From NCBI GenBank assembly GCA_030077755.1, contig JAQJZZ010000021.1, forward strand, positions 868,001 through 932,000: a stretch of DNA of 64,000 nt, given 5' to 3'. The stretch's first letter is position 1; each line of letters opens with the position of its first letter. The position numbers and the translations under genes are program-made. This DNA is from Filosporella fistucella. Its lineage: Eukaryota; Ascomycota; Leotiomycetes; Helotiales. The notes under the pieces are model-generated. The model was not told where the DNA came from, did no database searches, and saw nothing but the letters and a program-made list of their open reading frames with translations. Below, one piece after another: positions 35,401 through 44,735 of the stretch.

Positions 35401-37929
35401 ACTTGCTTTACTGGTGCCTAACTCAGAGCCAGGTTGTTGTAATGCGTCATCAAAGTCCAGGGCGTTGCTTGAGACACCATATTCAGAATCAAGGATTTCC
35501 TGCGTTCCTTCAACTTCAAAATCGGGATTGCTCCGCAAAACATCACCTTCTAAGTCCGACTCAGCATGTGATGCTGCATTATCATGCTCAAGGCTATCGA
35601 TCATCCCACTAGGTTCCAATTCACCTTCACTCTGTGAAACTTTGTCGCTGAGTTCCAATTCATTCTCTAGGTTGCTGTGTCCCAAGTCCGAACCATTTTG
35701 TGATGTGACTTCATCAAGATCTGGGTTCTTGGGTAAGCATTCCAGCTCATCGTTGCTCTGCATGTTTTGCTCGCCTATTTCAGAAGCTTGGCTTAGATTG
35801 TCGTCTCTTAAGTCGGATCCATGTTGTGATATGACCTCATCCAGCTCTGAACTATTGCTCGAGCTATTTTGTGAAACTTCAACTTCTATTTGCAAGGACT
35901 GTTCTTCAAGTCCCGAAATCTTTGCTCGTTCATTCTTGTCTAAATTGGATCCTCGCTGCGATACTTCATCGGTGGGATCAGGACCATTGCTTAAATTCTC
36001 TATTTCAGCTTCAGAGCAGTGCTGTAATACTACGTCCTCAAGATCCAAACTTTGAATTGGCTCTCCAGATTCCAAGTCGGAAGTGTTCTGCAATGTCTCT
36101 TCGTTGAGTTCCGGGATGTTGCTCGCCTCAATAGTGTCTAGATCAGTGTCCGGAGGCAATTGTTCTTGGGCGGCTTGGGAGCTTATCTCAAGTCCATCAG
36201 CGTCTGAACCAAAGCCGTTCTGAGAAGCGATTTCATTGTCTTTAAAATCCGGGCTTGGAATGTCGGGTGCAAAATCCGAGCCCCTCTGCGATGCAACTTC
36301 ATCCCGATTCCCACTCCCATTCATTTCCCCAAAATTTAAGTCTGAGCCAACCCGAGAACTTTCCTCGTCAAGATCGGGGTTACTTTGGGTATCCCCTCCC
36401 AGCTCAGACCCGTTCTGTGAAGTAGTTTCATCAGCACCTCCAACAATGCTAGGTTGGCTACTTTTCGTGTCCAATATAGAGTCTCTCTGTGTTTGAGCCT
36501 CATCGAGATCCGGTATTTCCTTCACAGACACTGCGTTTTCAGAGCCATGTTGTGAACTTGTGTCTTCGATATAGGAACGATTTTGATAGTTCATATTTTC
36601 AAGATACGGCTCTTCGTTTGTTCCCTTCTCGCTCTGATCCACCGCTTCAATCAAATTCGGGTCCTCCAAAGAGGTTTGGCTTCCTACCTGCTCGATTATG
36701 GAGCTCTCTACTATGCACTGTTGATCTAAATTTAAGGCCTGGTTCGGGCTTTCAGTATCTTCCAAAGCCAAACTTGAGTTTTGACCTTGCTCGACTAGGC
36801 CTAAATCGCTGTTCAAGGCCATCTCGTCAAGTGAACTACTCTGTGAGTCTGCAGCAGCTGTCTCAAAAGTCTCGGATTTCTCTTGCTGAATCAACCCCGC
36901 CTCGTCACTTAAGCTTTCCACTCCTGCCAGATCTAGCTTGTTGCCCAGATCTGGTCCATCCAGGGCCGACTTGAGACTCGTGCTTTGAGTCTCCAATCGT
37001 GTTTCTTCGATTAAGCATCGATTCAGTACATTTCGTTGATCACCTTGATCTAGGTCCAACTCATTAGAAGGTTCTGTGTTTGAGTTTCGCGCTTCTTCTT
37101 CGAGCGATGTGGAGTTGTTGGTAATATACATTTCCGAATTGGGTAGAAATACTTCTTGATCAGCTGCGGTAGATATAGCCACATTTCTTAACTCGCTGTC
37201 GCTTTTCGGATGTGCTGGTAGACCACCTTCCACCTCCATGCTGGTCGTATAGGGCGGAGATTTGCCGTCGGTGAGATTTCCGTTTTTGGGTTTCAAGATA
37301 TCCTCGAATGATTGGTCCAAGTGACTTCGCTTTGTCCGTGTGGAATCATCCTCTAGAAAAGGGCGAAAGATTTCATCATTGCCTTCCCCGACCCCGACAG
37401 CTCTTCTAATATGCAACCTATACCCCTCCTCCTCGTCTTTCCGGCGCCTTTTATTCCTGTCCCTTTGCATCGCGAATGCAATCACCAATAAGCCTGCAGT
37501 AGACATGACAGTCATTCCTAGAACAAATGCGATCCAAACAAGGTAATCGTGACCAGAGCTCGGAGAAGGGGATTGGGTGGTAGGAGTAGGGAAGTTATCC
37601 CTCGCGTGAGCTCGGTCCGTGAGATGAATGCTCATTTGTGTTGTGCTAAAAGGCATACTGTTTGAAGCAGGATTTGGAATTGTAGTGGAAATGTTGAAGA
37701 AAATTTTCCCTCGAATCGGCGTCAAATTTTCAGACGTTTGTTGTTGAACGGTAAGTTGACTCACAGAGCTTCCAAGACTTGAAAGCCTCCTGCCTTCTCC
37801 ACCTCCTCCTTCAAAATGGTCGAGTACACTTTCTGTTTGCGGAGTATTGATCACCGGCTTGATCATGAAGCAGATGCAGAATAGCAGGTTAAATCTGATT
37901 CCGTTGAAGAAAATCAATTTCCATGCCAC
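32401..37929 (-). CDS. giant single-pass membrane protein with acidic repeat tail and CxC-rich C-terminus
   Basis: One exon of 1842 residues. Residues ~5-28 are hydrophobic (signal peptide or anchor), followed by a short Ser/Thr ectodomain with NxS/T sites (~30-127). A membrane helix lies at about 129-153 with a basic RDRNKRRRK stop. The remaining ~1500 residues are extremely rich in Glu, Asp, Ser, Gln and Asn. Degenerate repeats of about 15-20 residues (L-D-E-x-x-S-Q-N-G-S-D-L) fill the first part, then a tighter 27-residue tandem repeat (about 33030-33440). A Cys-dense stretch (about residues 1691-1734) with CxC and CxxC pairs follows, then a Lys/Arg-rich basic end. I recognise no family. 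A cytosolic disordered scaffold tethered to a membrane is inference from topology. The long antisense frames over it are composition shadows. Confidence 0.75.
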   Translation of the reverse strand: MAWKLIFFNGIRFNLLFCICFMIKPVINTPQTESVLDHFEGGGGEGRRLSSLGSSVSQLTVQQQTSENLTPIRGKIFFNISTTIPNPASNSMPFSTTQMSIHLTDRAHARDNFPTPTTQSPSPSSGHDYLVWIAFVLGMTVMSTAGLLVIAFAMQRDRNKRRRKDEEEGYRLHIRRAVGVGEGNDEIFRPFLEDDSTRTKRSHLDQSFEDILKPKNGNLTDGKSPPYTTSMEVEGGLPAHPKSDSELRNVAISTAADQEVFLPNSEMYITNNSTSLEEEARNSNTEPSNELDLDQGDQRNVLNRCLIEETRLETQSTSLKSALDGPDLGNKLDLAGVESLSDEAGLIQQEKSETFETAAADSQSSSLDEMALNSDLGLVEQGQNSSLALEDTESPNQALNLDQQCIVESSIIEQVGSQTSLEDPNLIEAVDQSEKGTNEEPYLENMNYQNRSYIEDTSSQHGSENAVSVKEIPDLDEAQTQRDSILDTKSSQPSIVGGADETTSQNGSELGGDTQSNPDLDEESSRVGSDLNFGEMNGSGNRDEVASQRGSDFAPDIPSPDFKDNEIASQNGFGSDADGLEISSQAAQEQLPPDTDLDTIEASNIPELNEETLQNTSDLESGEPIQSLDLEDVVLQHCSEAEIENLSNGPDPTDEVSQRGSNLDKNERAKISGLEEQSLQIEVEVSQNSSSNSSELDEVISQHGSDLRDDNLSQASEIGEQNMQSNDELECLPKNPDLDEVTSQNGSDLGHSNLENELELSDKVSQSEGELEPSGMIDSLEHDNAASHAESDLEGDVLRSNPDFEVEGTQEILDSEYGVSSNALDFDDALQQPGSELGTSKASSNPDFDEAPDLESPDSDEEILQSPASDHVSAAEGQALTIDASDPEYSSAADDLYTDQEPFAANLKPDEEGLGGENETQLPLDTLSDSGQSSYLEPVEPFKESTGQLGLERNGSDSGVLDPQETNETLDSLQGETLQGEDISESGVDSDADITQLEDLNRQDFESKDGLAEDQMTPEGAHSESLQNEDLMREDTLEGVEDQKLQPNLQTNDAEPVNMGLVSSLEDDSTDLLSETNERNAEEHLAGADIEPTETDLDLTQPENFEPEDNIQPSDMEDDLEPNQSELDVEEMASMEPESSGPHQEGGLEGGFIQPDQEPIDLGAEDIESQNNSKSGNVDGESADLETMSQGEPELEDIDPIADQDTKDIETTDSMNQEITDPQDLDAENLGQDTDLSDMEPEKIMESDFLDSESVTPQSESEYMDSNGNKEPEDLSPEENLEDRNIDSSDLDGMGEAEMEEGLNGEIPESGEPGDLSQSIMEGSQMDEHESQNQEDQSFSEGEEGSNYDSQQEQSQGNETGNEGYASEGEQSLGDEAGSQDYESQAEHSFSDGMDSDGQASEGEQLSSQEEDDLEIGDFTPSEQGEENWNNQADEGIPDGQNYQSEASFSDQGPDINSQGEEQDFEGSDNMSQMSQSEPGENQGTLTDEGMSEGGGYESEGPESEPAEDIESQAEDQNSIEVDYLSEAPESEASEDFETQAEDLSSVDSDYFSEAPESELAEDFESQAEDQVSLDDDYLSETPSSEAGENMMSQADEEMSNCDDCQSGVPASEYGAEDFERMADGETSDGIDSLSEPGESEYSVPDFDRQRDEAPNSTSAGLFEDSVSHGSQAKVGLNRAKKTSRRTSILHYEECDCQQCMGLHDCQCGDCRERMESGCVDCVQFDRCDCEDCVRRNKLTMGKTCKRNKGVMKVTKVKVRGAAAVDKSKPKRGVWKIKLKRPKGAQKVITRGEVPDTKQASSAAPIREIETTASQGAQAKDVKSECQQCFTEGGENIPKDSE
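33030..33440 (-). repeat. 81-bp in-frame tandem repeat (27-residue units)
   Basis: Successive units start 81 bp apart (for example the CTCGGATTCAGG block at 33253 and again at 33334). Each encodes a 27-residue unit of the form [A/G/T]PESE..EDFE.QAED..S...DYLSE. Three units are close in sequence; the outer ones are decayed. Confidence 0.8.
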
Positions 37930-39321
37930 TATCTGCTTCTAGGAACATAAACACAGAAAATTACCGCAATAACGAGAGGGGGGAGGGGGGGATGGAGGCA
38001 GAGGTGAGACTTTAAATACCACTGAGTGAAGGACTATGAATCATACGGCACTCGATTGGCCGTGCTGGTAACAAAATCCTACATTCGTTGATGAGATTCA
38101 CTTCGCAGAAAATGGCTGCATCTACATCGGGTAGAAAACCGGATGAAGTTTCAAACAGCATCAATAGCATTACAAGTGGTGGTAAATGTAACTTAGTCCT
38201 ATCTCCCCTCGGGTCGACAAAGATTAGGTGAATCCGTAAATAGCACACCTCGCCCTATATATGAATTTCTCGTTCCGTACAATCTACTTACCTAGAATTC
38301 TATTCGAGTAACAAGAGAGTGTCAGACTAATATGTTAGGACTCGGTGATGTCCGGACCCGGTGATCGCAACATTTGCTGAAAACTATTGCAGTATACGAA
38401 GCTTAGGCGGATGGAGGTTCATGTCAATTAATGTATTACACAAGTGGAATAAGTATTATAAAATGGTATAAGTATATCTTCTTGTATTTACGAAATAATA
38501 AGAAAGGATATGTAAATAGATAGTCTAAAGATAATGGCTAGATGTACCTTGATATAATTGAATTATTAATAACAATTTAAGATATTATAAGTTCGTATTA
38601 TATATTTGTTACTTTATAAACGTATCCTCGAGAGGGCCGGAGGAAACGTGTCGCCGAGAGGTTCGAAGGAAATATCTGACCCTAGGAGTTGTATCGTCGA
38701 GAAGCTTAGAATAATCGTCTGTACACAACGAGCTATATCGCCCAAAGGGCCGGACGAAATTCTCATGTTAAAGAAGTCAGGCGAGGAGATCGGAAACTAT
38801 TATCTCTCTGGTTTCTTTGTGAATAATCGACTTGGTGATCCCGTTACTCGGATCAACAACTCTCAAGATTAACAACTCTCCAGACCAACAGTCCTCTGCA
38901 TTAACATTTCAAACATGTCCACACTTGGACTTGAGGTTGTGAACATTGTCTACTTTCCCGTCAATAAAGATTTATGCAAGTCCGAGAGGGGCAAGACACA
39001 TCCCACTGCTATGTGCAAGCAAAACCAAGCACCTGGTTCAGAATCAACATTCTATCTATGAAATGTTTAAATGTTTCAACACCCTTTCTTTGACGTTACT
39101 GTTTACAATGTGTGGCAGGTTGCGTAAACTAGCTAGAGGGCAGGAGCTAGGGCATTGTATACTCTTGAAGAAAGCAAAGAAGGCTATGCTTTTATTACTA
39201 ACAACGCTACCCGATTAATTTACATCATGAAAGCTTCCTAAGTAGAGCAAACCTCGAACTAGAAATAATCAAAGCATCACCTACCCGGCAAATGCAAAAT
39301 CAACGCAACTATCACATCATC
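37930..39321. other. 1.4-kb intergenic region with an AT-shifted repeat copy
   Basis: Contains the promoter of the giant protein and, at about 38400-38900, the more AT-rich copy of a duplicated non-coding block (see the repeat entries). Frames at 38606-38872 and 38946-39218 lie in or beside this copy and are not accepted as genes. Confidence 0.45.
38400..38900 (+). repeat. duplicated non-coding block, copy A (AT-shifted)
   Basis: Aligns by eye with 39760-40370 in order: AAGTGG-AAnTATT, AAAATGGTAT, TCTTCTTG-ATTT, GTAGATAGTCT-like, CTAGGAGTT-T, and GAGGGCCGGA-GA-A--GTGT. Compared with copy B it has many T/A where B has C/G, as expected from one-sided RIP or general decay. Confidence 0.55.
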
Positions 39322-39645
39322 CTACATAGTAACGCTAGAAAACCGTGTGGTCATATCAATGCCAGTAGTGGCTGTTTCCCTCCGTGCAGATCCGGAACTT
39401 GTTGAATGTCGAAATTCGACTCTCACTATACCTGCTATCCACGCTACAACCCACATTCCCCAAGGTAGAGTAGCCGAGGCAAGAAGTAGTATGTAAGTAA
39501 AATGACCTGCCCATTCAGGGTGTACAAAGCCATTTGAGGATCCAAACTCTATCATGTGATCCTTTTGGACAGCAAGCGGTAGACAGCAGGCGATATGCAA
39601 AAAGTATAAAAGCACGAGCAGTGTGAAAGGAAGCAAGCAAAGCAT
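39322..39645 (-). CDS. small two-helix membrane protein, unrecognised
   Basis: 107 residues in one exon. Residues 1-22 are a strongly hydrophobic N-terminus with 'ACC-LP' at its end (signal peptide or first anchor). A second hydrophobic helix spans about 48-73, followed by a Ser/Arg/Thr-rich tail. No family is recognised. It sits between the two copies of a duplicated non-coding block, which is the reason to look at it. Composition is coding-like, but the short length keeps confidence moderate. Confidence 0.45.
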   Translation of the reverse strand: MLCLLPFTLLVLLYFLHIACCLPLAVQKDHMIEFGSSNGFVHPEWAGHFTYILLLASATLPWGMWVVAWIAGIVRVEFRHSTSSGSARRETATTGIDMTTRFSSVTM

Positions 39646-40499
39646 TGTGAAGAAGTCTCACTTCAGGGAGATATTTAGGTAGGTGTTATAGAAGTTGAAT
39701 GTCTGAGGACTCGATTGAGGGTTTCCCAGTGCGGGAAAACGTTTCAAGTGATATGGGTGGGTGATAAGTGGGTGGAGGAAGGGTGATGTGTTATCCGCAA
39801 GTGGTAAAAATATTGGAAAATGGTATGATTGCCTCTTCTTGCATTTGGGAAATGTGAGCGAAGGAAGTGGATTTGTAGATAGTCTGAGAACTATGCCTAG
39901 GTATCCCTCGATATGAGTAACTTACTGACAGAGACGTAGGAGGGTCTAGCTGTGTCGTCGTGACAGTCGGAGGAAATGTGTGCAGACTAGGAGTTATGTT
40001 GTGGAGAGGGCCGGATGAGACGTGTGTACACGATGAACTGTATCGTCGCGAGTGACGGAGAAAATTTATTTACACGAGGTGTTTATTGGTGAAGGTTAAG
40101 CTCGAGAACTGTAGAACTTGTCAATCCCAGGACTTGGTGAAGTCTAGAGTCGATGGTCCTGATATTCTATGGTTCTATGGTTATTGAGAGGGTCGGAGGA
40201 GATGTGTGTTCACAATGAACTGTGTCGTCGCAGGTGGTGGAGGAAATTTCGGTATTGCAGAATTCAAGGGCCGAGGGTGAAGGATTTATGATCTAGTCCT
40301 GGATATCTGTGATTAACTGAGTCGTCGGTCCCAAGACTCGGATCACCGTCTCTGTGAATCAACGACTTAAGCCAAATGAATACCTCCAACTTTGAACCTT
40401 TCCCACTTTCCCATCAACACGAAATTTCTACATTCCAAACTCTCCACATTTGCACACTTGCCCCCTCAAACTTCTAGCATCATAAAGAGCAGAAGCAAT
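39646..40499. other. upstream region of the next gene, holding repeat copy B
   Basis: Nearly all of this stretch is the second copy of the duplicated block, with internal 64-bp repeats, followed by a C-rich leader before the ATG at 40500. Confidence 0.45.
39760..40370 (+). repeat. duplicated non-coding block, copy B, with internal 64-bp units
   Basis: The GC-richer copy. Inside it two units of about 64 bp (40004-40067 and 40187-40250) share GAGAGGG(C/T)CGGA, GTGTGT(A/T)CAC and GAACTGT(A/G)TCGTCGC and start 183 bp apart. A third partial unit lies near 39951-39985. The block ends about 130 bp before a start codon. Confidence 0.6.
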
Positions 40500-41021
40500 A
40501 TGGGGTTTCTAAACGACGTCGCGGAAGATGTTGCACATCTCACCACCATGGTTGCAGCCCCAAAGCCAACCTCAGCGCCAGTTCTACAACCCTCCAACAT
40601 AACTAGCCCACTCAACCACACACTTGCTTGTAATGGCACTCAACATGTCAACAGTACCTCTCGCCTAAACGGCACCTCCCTCTTGAACAACACTTGCTCC
40701 AACTTCACCACCAAAGAACCCTCACCTGCTCGGCTCCGATTGGAAAAAATAGGCAAGGACGCTACAAACGACCTCAAGCGTGTGATCATAATCTTCTTCG
40801 CAGTGTCTGGCTTGGTAATTATCCTTGGAATAGCTCTTATAGTTTGGAACCGTTTCTATAAGAAGAAACATGGGGGAGGCAAGAATAGTGAACTGGATTC
40901 TATGAATGGAAGGCTGGAAATGGCACCAGATAGGGAAGACAGGCTTGGCGACATGTTGGAGAAGGGAGTTGATATTGCGAAGAAGGGCTGGGGAAAAGTA
41001 GGAGATATGATGAGGCGATGA
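40500..41021 (+). CDS. 173-residue single-pass membrane protein with sequon-dense N-terminus
   Basis: One exon starting at the ATG at 40500-40502 (in-frame sequence continues upstream to 40392, but the C-rich leader suggests this start). There is no signal peptide; residues 30-70 hold seven N-glycosylation sequons (N33, N39, N45, N51, N58, N63, N68). A membrane helix lies at about 95-117, followed by the basic KKKHGGGK stop and a cytosolic tail of ~55 residues ending in amphipathic Lys/Asp/Met helices. The sequons before the helix suggest an N-out (type III) topology, by inference. No family is recognised. It is followed on the same strand by a similar type I protein. Confidence 0.7.
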   Translation: MGFLNDVAEDVAHLTTMVAAPKPTSAPVLQPSNITSPLNHTLACNGTQHVNSTSRLNGTSLLNNTCSNFTTKEPSPARLRLEKIGKDATNDLKRVIIIFFAVSGLVIILGIALIVWNRFYKKKHGGGKNSELDSMNGRLEMAPDREDRLGDMLEKGVDIAKKGWGKVGDMMRR

Positions 41022-41441
41022 TGGGAGAGCTATCGTGGCTGTAATGATGTGCTATAGCTGTACGATATCAAAACCAAGCGATGTGAATAACTTATTGATT
41101 CAAATTTCCAGGCACATATAACTGGTTGCAATGTCTATATGTCAAATACACTCTTTCTACACGACAACTACTGATTTGGCTTCATACCAAATGCCCTATC
41201 GCCATCTGTGGGATTTCCAAGCTTTCTTTTGCTATTTTGAAGATGCTAAGTATGTTCTACGTTTGAGAAAGCCTCTACTCAATTCACGACATTTTCTCAG
41301 CAAAGGGGCGGAATTGCAATGTGATTCATCTACTCACGGGACTCGTGTGTATTTAAACCTCCAAATCTTCCTTCTTTCCTGACATATCATTTTCACAATT
41401 CCCAATAATCGTTCATACTAAATCGTACTAAGCCAAACACA
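41022..41441. other. intergenic region
   Basis: 3' flank of one membrane-protein gene and pyrimidine-rich leader of the next. No gene is supported. Confidence 0.4.
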
Positions 41442-42164
41442 ATGCACCTCCTTTCCCCAGCTAGAACCATCACACTTGCCACTCTGGTTCTCTTCTTCAC
41501 CCTCACATACATTGCTCCTGCAGAAGCAACACCCCTTTTTGGAAGCTTTCTCAAGTCTGACGATGACAACAAATCTGAAGCCAAATCATCTACCAAAGCC
41601 TCCGAGCCTACCAGTACTCAGTTACATACTCGGTCCACTGTGAAGACATCATCTACCCTTACTTCTCAAACAACCACTCAAACCTCTGTAACAGTCAGCC
41701 ACACCTCCTCAGTGGCCCCTACAGCTACACCCACCAGCAGCGACAAGAACAGTACGCAAAACCAAGCGGATGATCAGAACAACAACTCTACGCAAGACGC
41801 CCTTCCCATCGAGCTCAACATCGAAGTAAGCGCTGGATCTGCAGGAGAAAGTGGTGGCGCGGCCGCTGAACCAGCCCCTACTGAACCTGGTGCTGAGAAT
41901 GCGCACACTGTCGAGACCACAAATCACCTGGTGAATGACACTACTCACCCTGATAATTCTACTTCTCCAAATCCTGAGGAACATAAGCATGCAGTAAGTG
42001 GAGGGACAATAGCAATTATAGTAGGTGTTGTCATACTTGTTGTTGTTCTTGTTGGTGGTGCTCTTTATTGCTGGTGCCGTATTCAGAGCTTGCCTGCAAA
42101 GATGGGGATGAATGTTGCTGGAGGCGTGATGGATACAGTGAAGCAGAAGTTTGGAAGGGGCTGA
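41442..42164 (+). CDS. 240-residue type I membrane protein with Ser/Thr-rich ectodomain
   Basis: One exon. Residues 1-29 form a signal peptide ending in PAEA-like residues. An acidic/Lys patch (~36-48) precedes a Ser/Thr/Asn/Gln-rich ectodomain (~49-180) with several NxS/T sites and a low-complexity Gly/Ala/Glu stretch. A Val/Ile-rich membrane helix lies at about 187-209 with a CWC motif at its cytosolic end. The 28-residue cytosolic tail holds Gly-Met-Lys residues and ends in KFGRG. The layout resembles the 265-residue protein at 21446 and the 173-residue protein upstream, but sequence similarity is not obvious. Function unknown. Confidence 0.75.
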   Translation: MHLLSPARTITLATLVLFFTLTYIAPAEATPLFGSFLKSDDDNKSEAKSSTKASEPTSTQLHTRSTVKTSSTLTSQTTTQTSVTVSHTSSVAPTATPTSSDKNSTQNQADDQNNNSTQDALPIELNIEVSAGSAGESGGAAAEPAPTEPGAENAHTVETTNHLVNDTTHPDNSTSPNPEEHKHAVSGGTIAIIVGVVILVVVLVGGALYCWCRIQSLPAKMGMNVAGGVMDTVKQKFGRG

Positions 42165-43198
42165 GCATTGCTGAGGTGCGTAAGTGAGAGTGTGAACTGG
42201 AGTGGTGTTCATAGTGCTTTAGGTTGTCCCGTGAAGGGAATTTGGCGTATGCGGAGTGAGAGTGTATCGATAGAGTGGATTGTTCTCAGGCGTTTAGAAA
42301 AGCGTTGCGTTGAGTTTTAAATTTATTCTTTGTAATTCGAGACTGAAATAATAGCGCACGAAGGTAAGTGCTGCCCTAATAGATTCCTCAACTCGTATCC
42401 CTGTAAAAAGCCTTTGTCATTTCGTAGCAAGTAGCATGGACTCTCTTTGGAGAACCCAGACTCTGTACTCACGCGCGTCAATCCAAGGATAAAGTGTAGC
42501 TGAAAGTTATTACCAAAATCCATTTCATAGTGTAGAGCAGATGTCTCTCGTCACAAAACTACTTCAGCTCTCTTCTTCACCTCTTGGTTCACTTGGCATA
42601 TTACTTCCAGAGAATTTCTGATCAAAAAACGTTACGCGATCAATATATGCTCTTTCTTTTTAATGCCTTTTCGTGTAATTATGAATTCCACAGAATAGGC
42701 CCAGTGCTTAGATCAGCTCCGCTTTACGCGTGTCCACCAGTCCCTCTCTTACTCTTGCAAAAATTCTACTATTATCAATTCTTGTTTAACTATAACATGG
42801 ACATCGCTCGCTTTCTCTTCTGCGCCTTGCAACGCATCGATCTCGAATAGGAAACTTTCCGCGCGGGCCCTGTGCTGTACCTGGTGGATGAGGTATGCAT
42901 ATACGATTACCCCTGAATCTGGGTTAGATGAATAAGGGAGCCAGCCACAACATGTCTCATCTAACTTCCAATTTGATGTTGTTCTCTGAATTACTCCTTA
43001 CAAGACATTGTGAGAAAAACATAGAATCACTCTATGGACCACATACTCAGGGATCGTGAGATATATAAGCAGCGAAAATGTCCCTTATTTTTGCCAGATT
43101 ATCAATATCTCTATCTCATCTCCATTACTGTCACACCTCTGTTAAACACTTTCAATCTCTCAGCTGACTTATCGGCACCCAAATCTCAAACGTAAATC
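42165..43198. other. 1-kb intergenic region
   Basis: No supported gene; the frame at 42584-42850 lacks any feature. The last 150 bp contain a TATA element and a CT-rich leader for the small secreted protein gene. Confidence 0.45.
43062..43069 (+). promoter_or_regulatory. TATA box of the small secreted protein gene
   Basis: TATATAAG lies about 130 bp before the ATG at 43199 and is followed by a pyrimidine-rich stretch (TCTCTATCTCATCTCC), an arrangement typical of strongly expressed fungal genes. Confidence 0.5.
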
Positions 43199-43504
43199 AT
43201 GCATTTGAGCAGTCTTATTCTCACTACTAACCTCGCTTTGGCTTTGGCGCCAGCAGGTGCTTTCGCTTGGATCAAAGATGCGAGAGGTGTCTGGGTTGCA
43301 AGCAACAAGGTCTATGCCCGTGTTTGGGATTGTAAGTATCATTTCGGTATTTTCGAACTGCCTTACTACTCTCAGATTAGATTTTCGCACCCAAAGAGAT
43401 ATACATTTGTGTGCAGTCATGCTGACTCGTCTCTATTAGACAACAATGTCCACGAGTCGTGCACCAGGATAAACACTCAGACTGTTCTCACCAGCGGCAA
43501 CTAA
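43199..43504 (+). CDS. small secreted protein (65 residues), unrecognised
   Basis: Two exons, 43199-43331 and 43440-43504, with a 108-nt intron (donor GTAAGT, acceptor ATTAG). The product has 65 residues: a signal peptide of ~22 residues ending in AGAFA, then a mature chain of ~43 residues with aromatic and charged residues (WIKDARGVWVASNKVYARVWDYNN) and a single cysteine. A TATA box lies upstream. Size and secretion fit a small effector-like or surface protein, but a single cysteine is unusual for disulfide-rich effectors. No homologue is recognised. Confidence 0.6.
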   Translation: MHLSSLILTTNLALALAPAGAFAWIKDARGVWVASNKVYARVWDCKYHFGIFELPYYSQIRFSHPKRYTFVCSHADSSLLDNNVHESCTRINTQTVLTSGN

Positions 43505-44535
43505 GCCTACTGGACAAATTCCAGAGGCGCTCAATCACACGGAAGTGACCCTCTTTTCGTATCCTAATTAATTCATCCACCTACTAATATAGCCACCAAC
43601 TTTCCAGATTCCCATGTTGCATTAAACAAAGTTGAATGTAACAGAGGTTGTCCTGACCGCTTTGACCGGTAATCCTACGCAAAGGATAATGGAGAGTGTG
43701 ATACTGGTATTCAGGATATCTCCAGAAGATGGGTTATGGTTGTCGACCAACAGAACTCGATTGTGTGGGAACTACCACTGGTATGTATTTCCTCTTCTAA
43801 TATTGGGTATTCAAAGGTTCTCCTACTTGAATGTTTTTGAGCTGATATTGAGACTCCAGGTTGCGCAATTACATGCGGATAATTTTTTATCAACCTTGGC
43901 CACTCTGAAAAGACTTGTAGATGTGTGTGCAAAGTGTAGCGAAGTTACAGAGGGGATGGGTGGGGATATACAATTCAACGGGTTTCTTTATGATGAAAGT
44001 TGGTGGTTTTGCCTTTGGCTTATCTTGGTTTCAAATATGGCTGGCATAAAGAGTTCTATACATTGACAAATATCTTCGGGGCCTTGATCGCTGTAAGTCG
44101 ATTCTCTCGACAGTTGACAGAGTTGACAAGAAATATTCTTGACGACTGAGTGGTAAAAATGTATCTGGATTGGTTTAACACGCGCCAGTGCACGTGTGCT
44201 CTGGGCACGGCCCTTATAGCTTCATTCTAGAAGCTACCAATCCCCTCATACACAGCCGCCGACTTTGACTTCGTCACTCGGAGCGAGGTCCGTTGGTAAC
44301 TGTGTTTTATCTTTTTGAGCGTTGTGCTTGCGGTTTTGAATGAAAAATTGGGTGTTTTTATAGCTCTGGGGAGGTCATGACGACGAATTCAATTATCAAG
44401 CTGTCCAATAGAAACTCGAATACTATTGCCCTAAATGCTTCCCAAAGCCAAACAGTTTAGTCTTCAATTTCTAATGCTATTCATGTCGTGTAAAGGATAT
44501 CGAAGTTGAGCTTGAAGCCTATCTGACTTGCTTAC
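43505..44535. other. 1-kb spacer before the retrotransposon
   Basis: A 144-codon frame at 43632-44066 has mixed composition and no domain. The last bases (TTAC at 44532-44535) touch the 5' LTR. Confidence 0.4.
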
Positions 44536-44735
44536 TGTAAAAGGGCTCTGAAATCAGTGTTTATTATACTAGTCACGTGGGGCACGTGTTCGGCTATTTT
44601 CTAGTGTTTTGTCATATCATTCCAGGGCTCGACCTTTTATACTTAGAGACTTAGATAATAATGCCATAATTATTAAAGACCACTAGCTGCTTACCCTTTT
44701 TATTATTTATATTATTTGTGGTTTTATTTATATTA
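44536..44735 (+). repeat. 5' LTR
   Basis: Begins TGTAAAAGGG. It is collinear with 53821-54020 over 200 bp without gaps; 13 transition differences lie in the first 197 bp and the last three bases are shared. The end might be three bases earlier if TTAC is the target repeat. Confidence 0.9.

Noticed and set aside
32582..37546. Many long frames antisense to the giant protein (for example 32868-33674, 35237-36055, 36489-36974)
   Set aside because: They arise because GAR/TCN/CAR codons read without stops on the other strand; they have no domain, start context or splice logic.
43632..44066. 144-codon forward frame next to the retrotransposon
   Set aside because: No recognisable residues and no upstream leader; likely a chance frame in spacer sequence.
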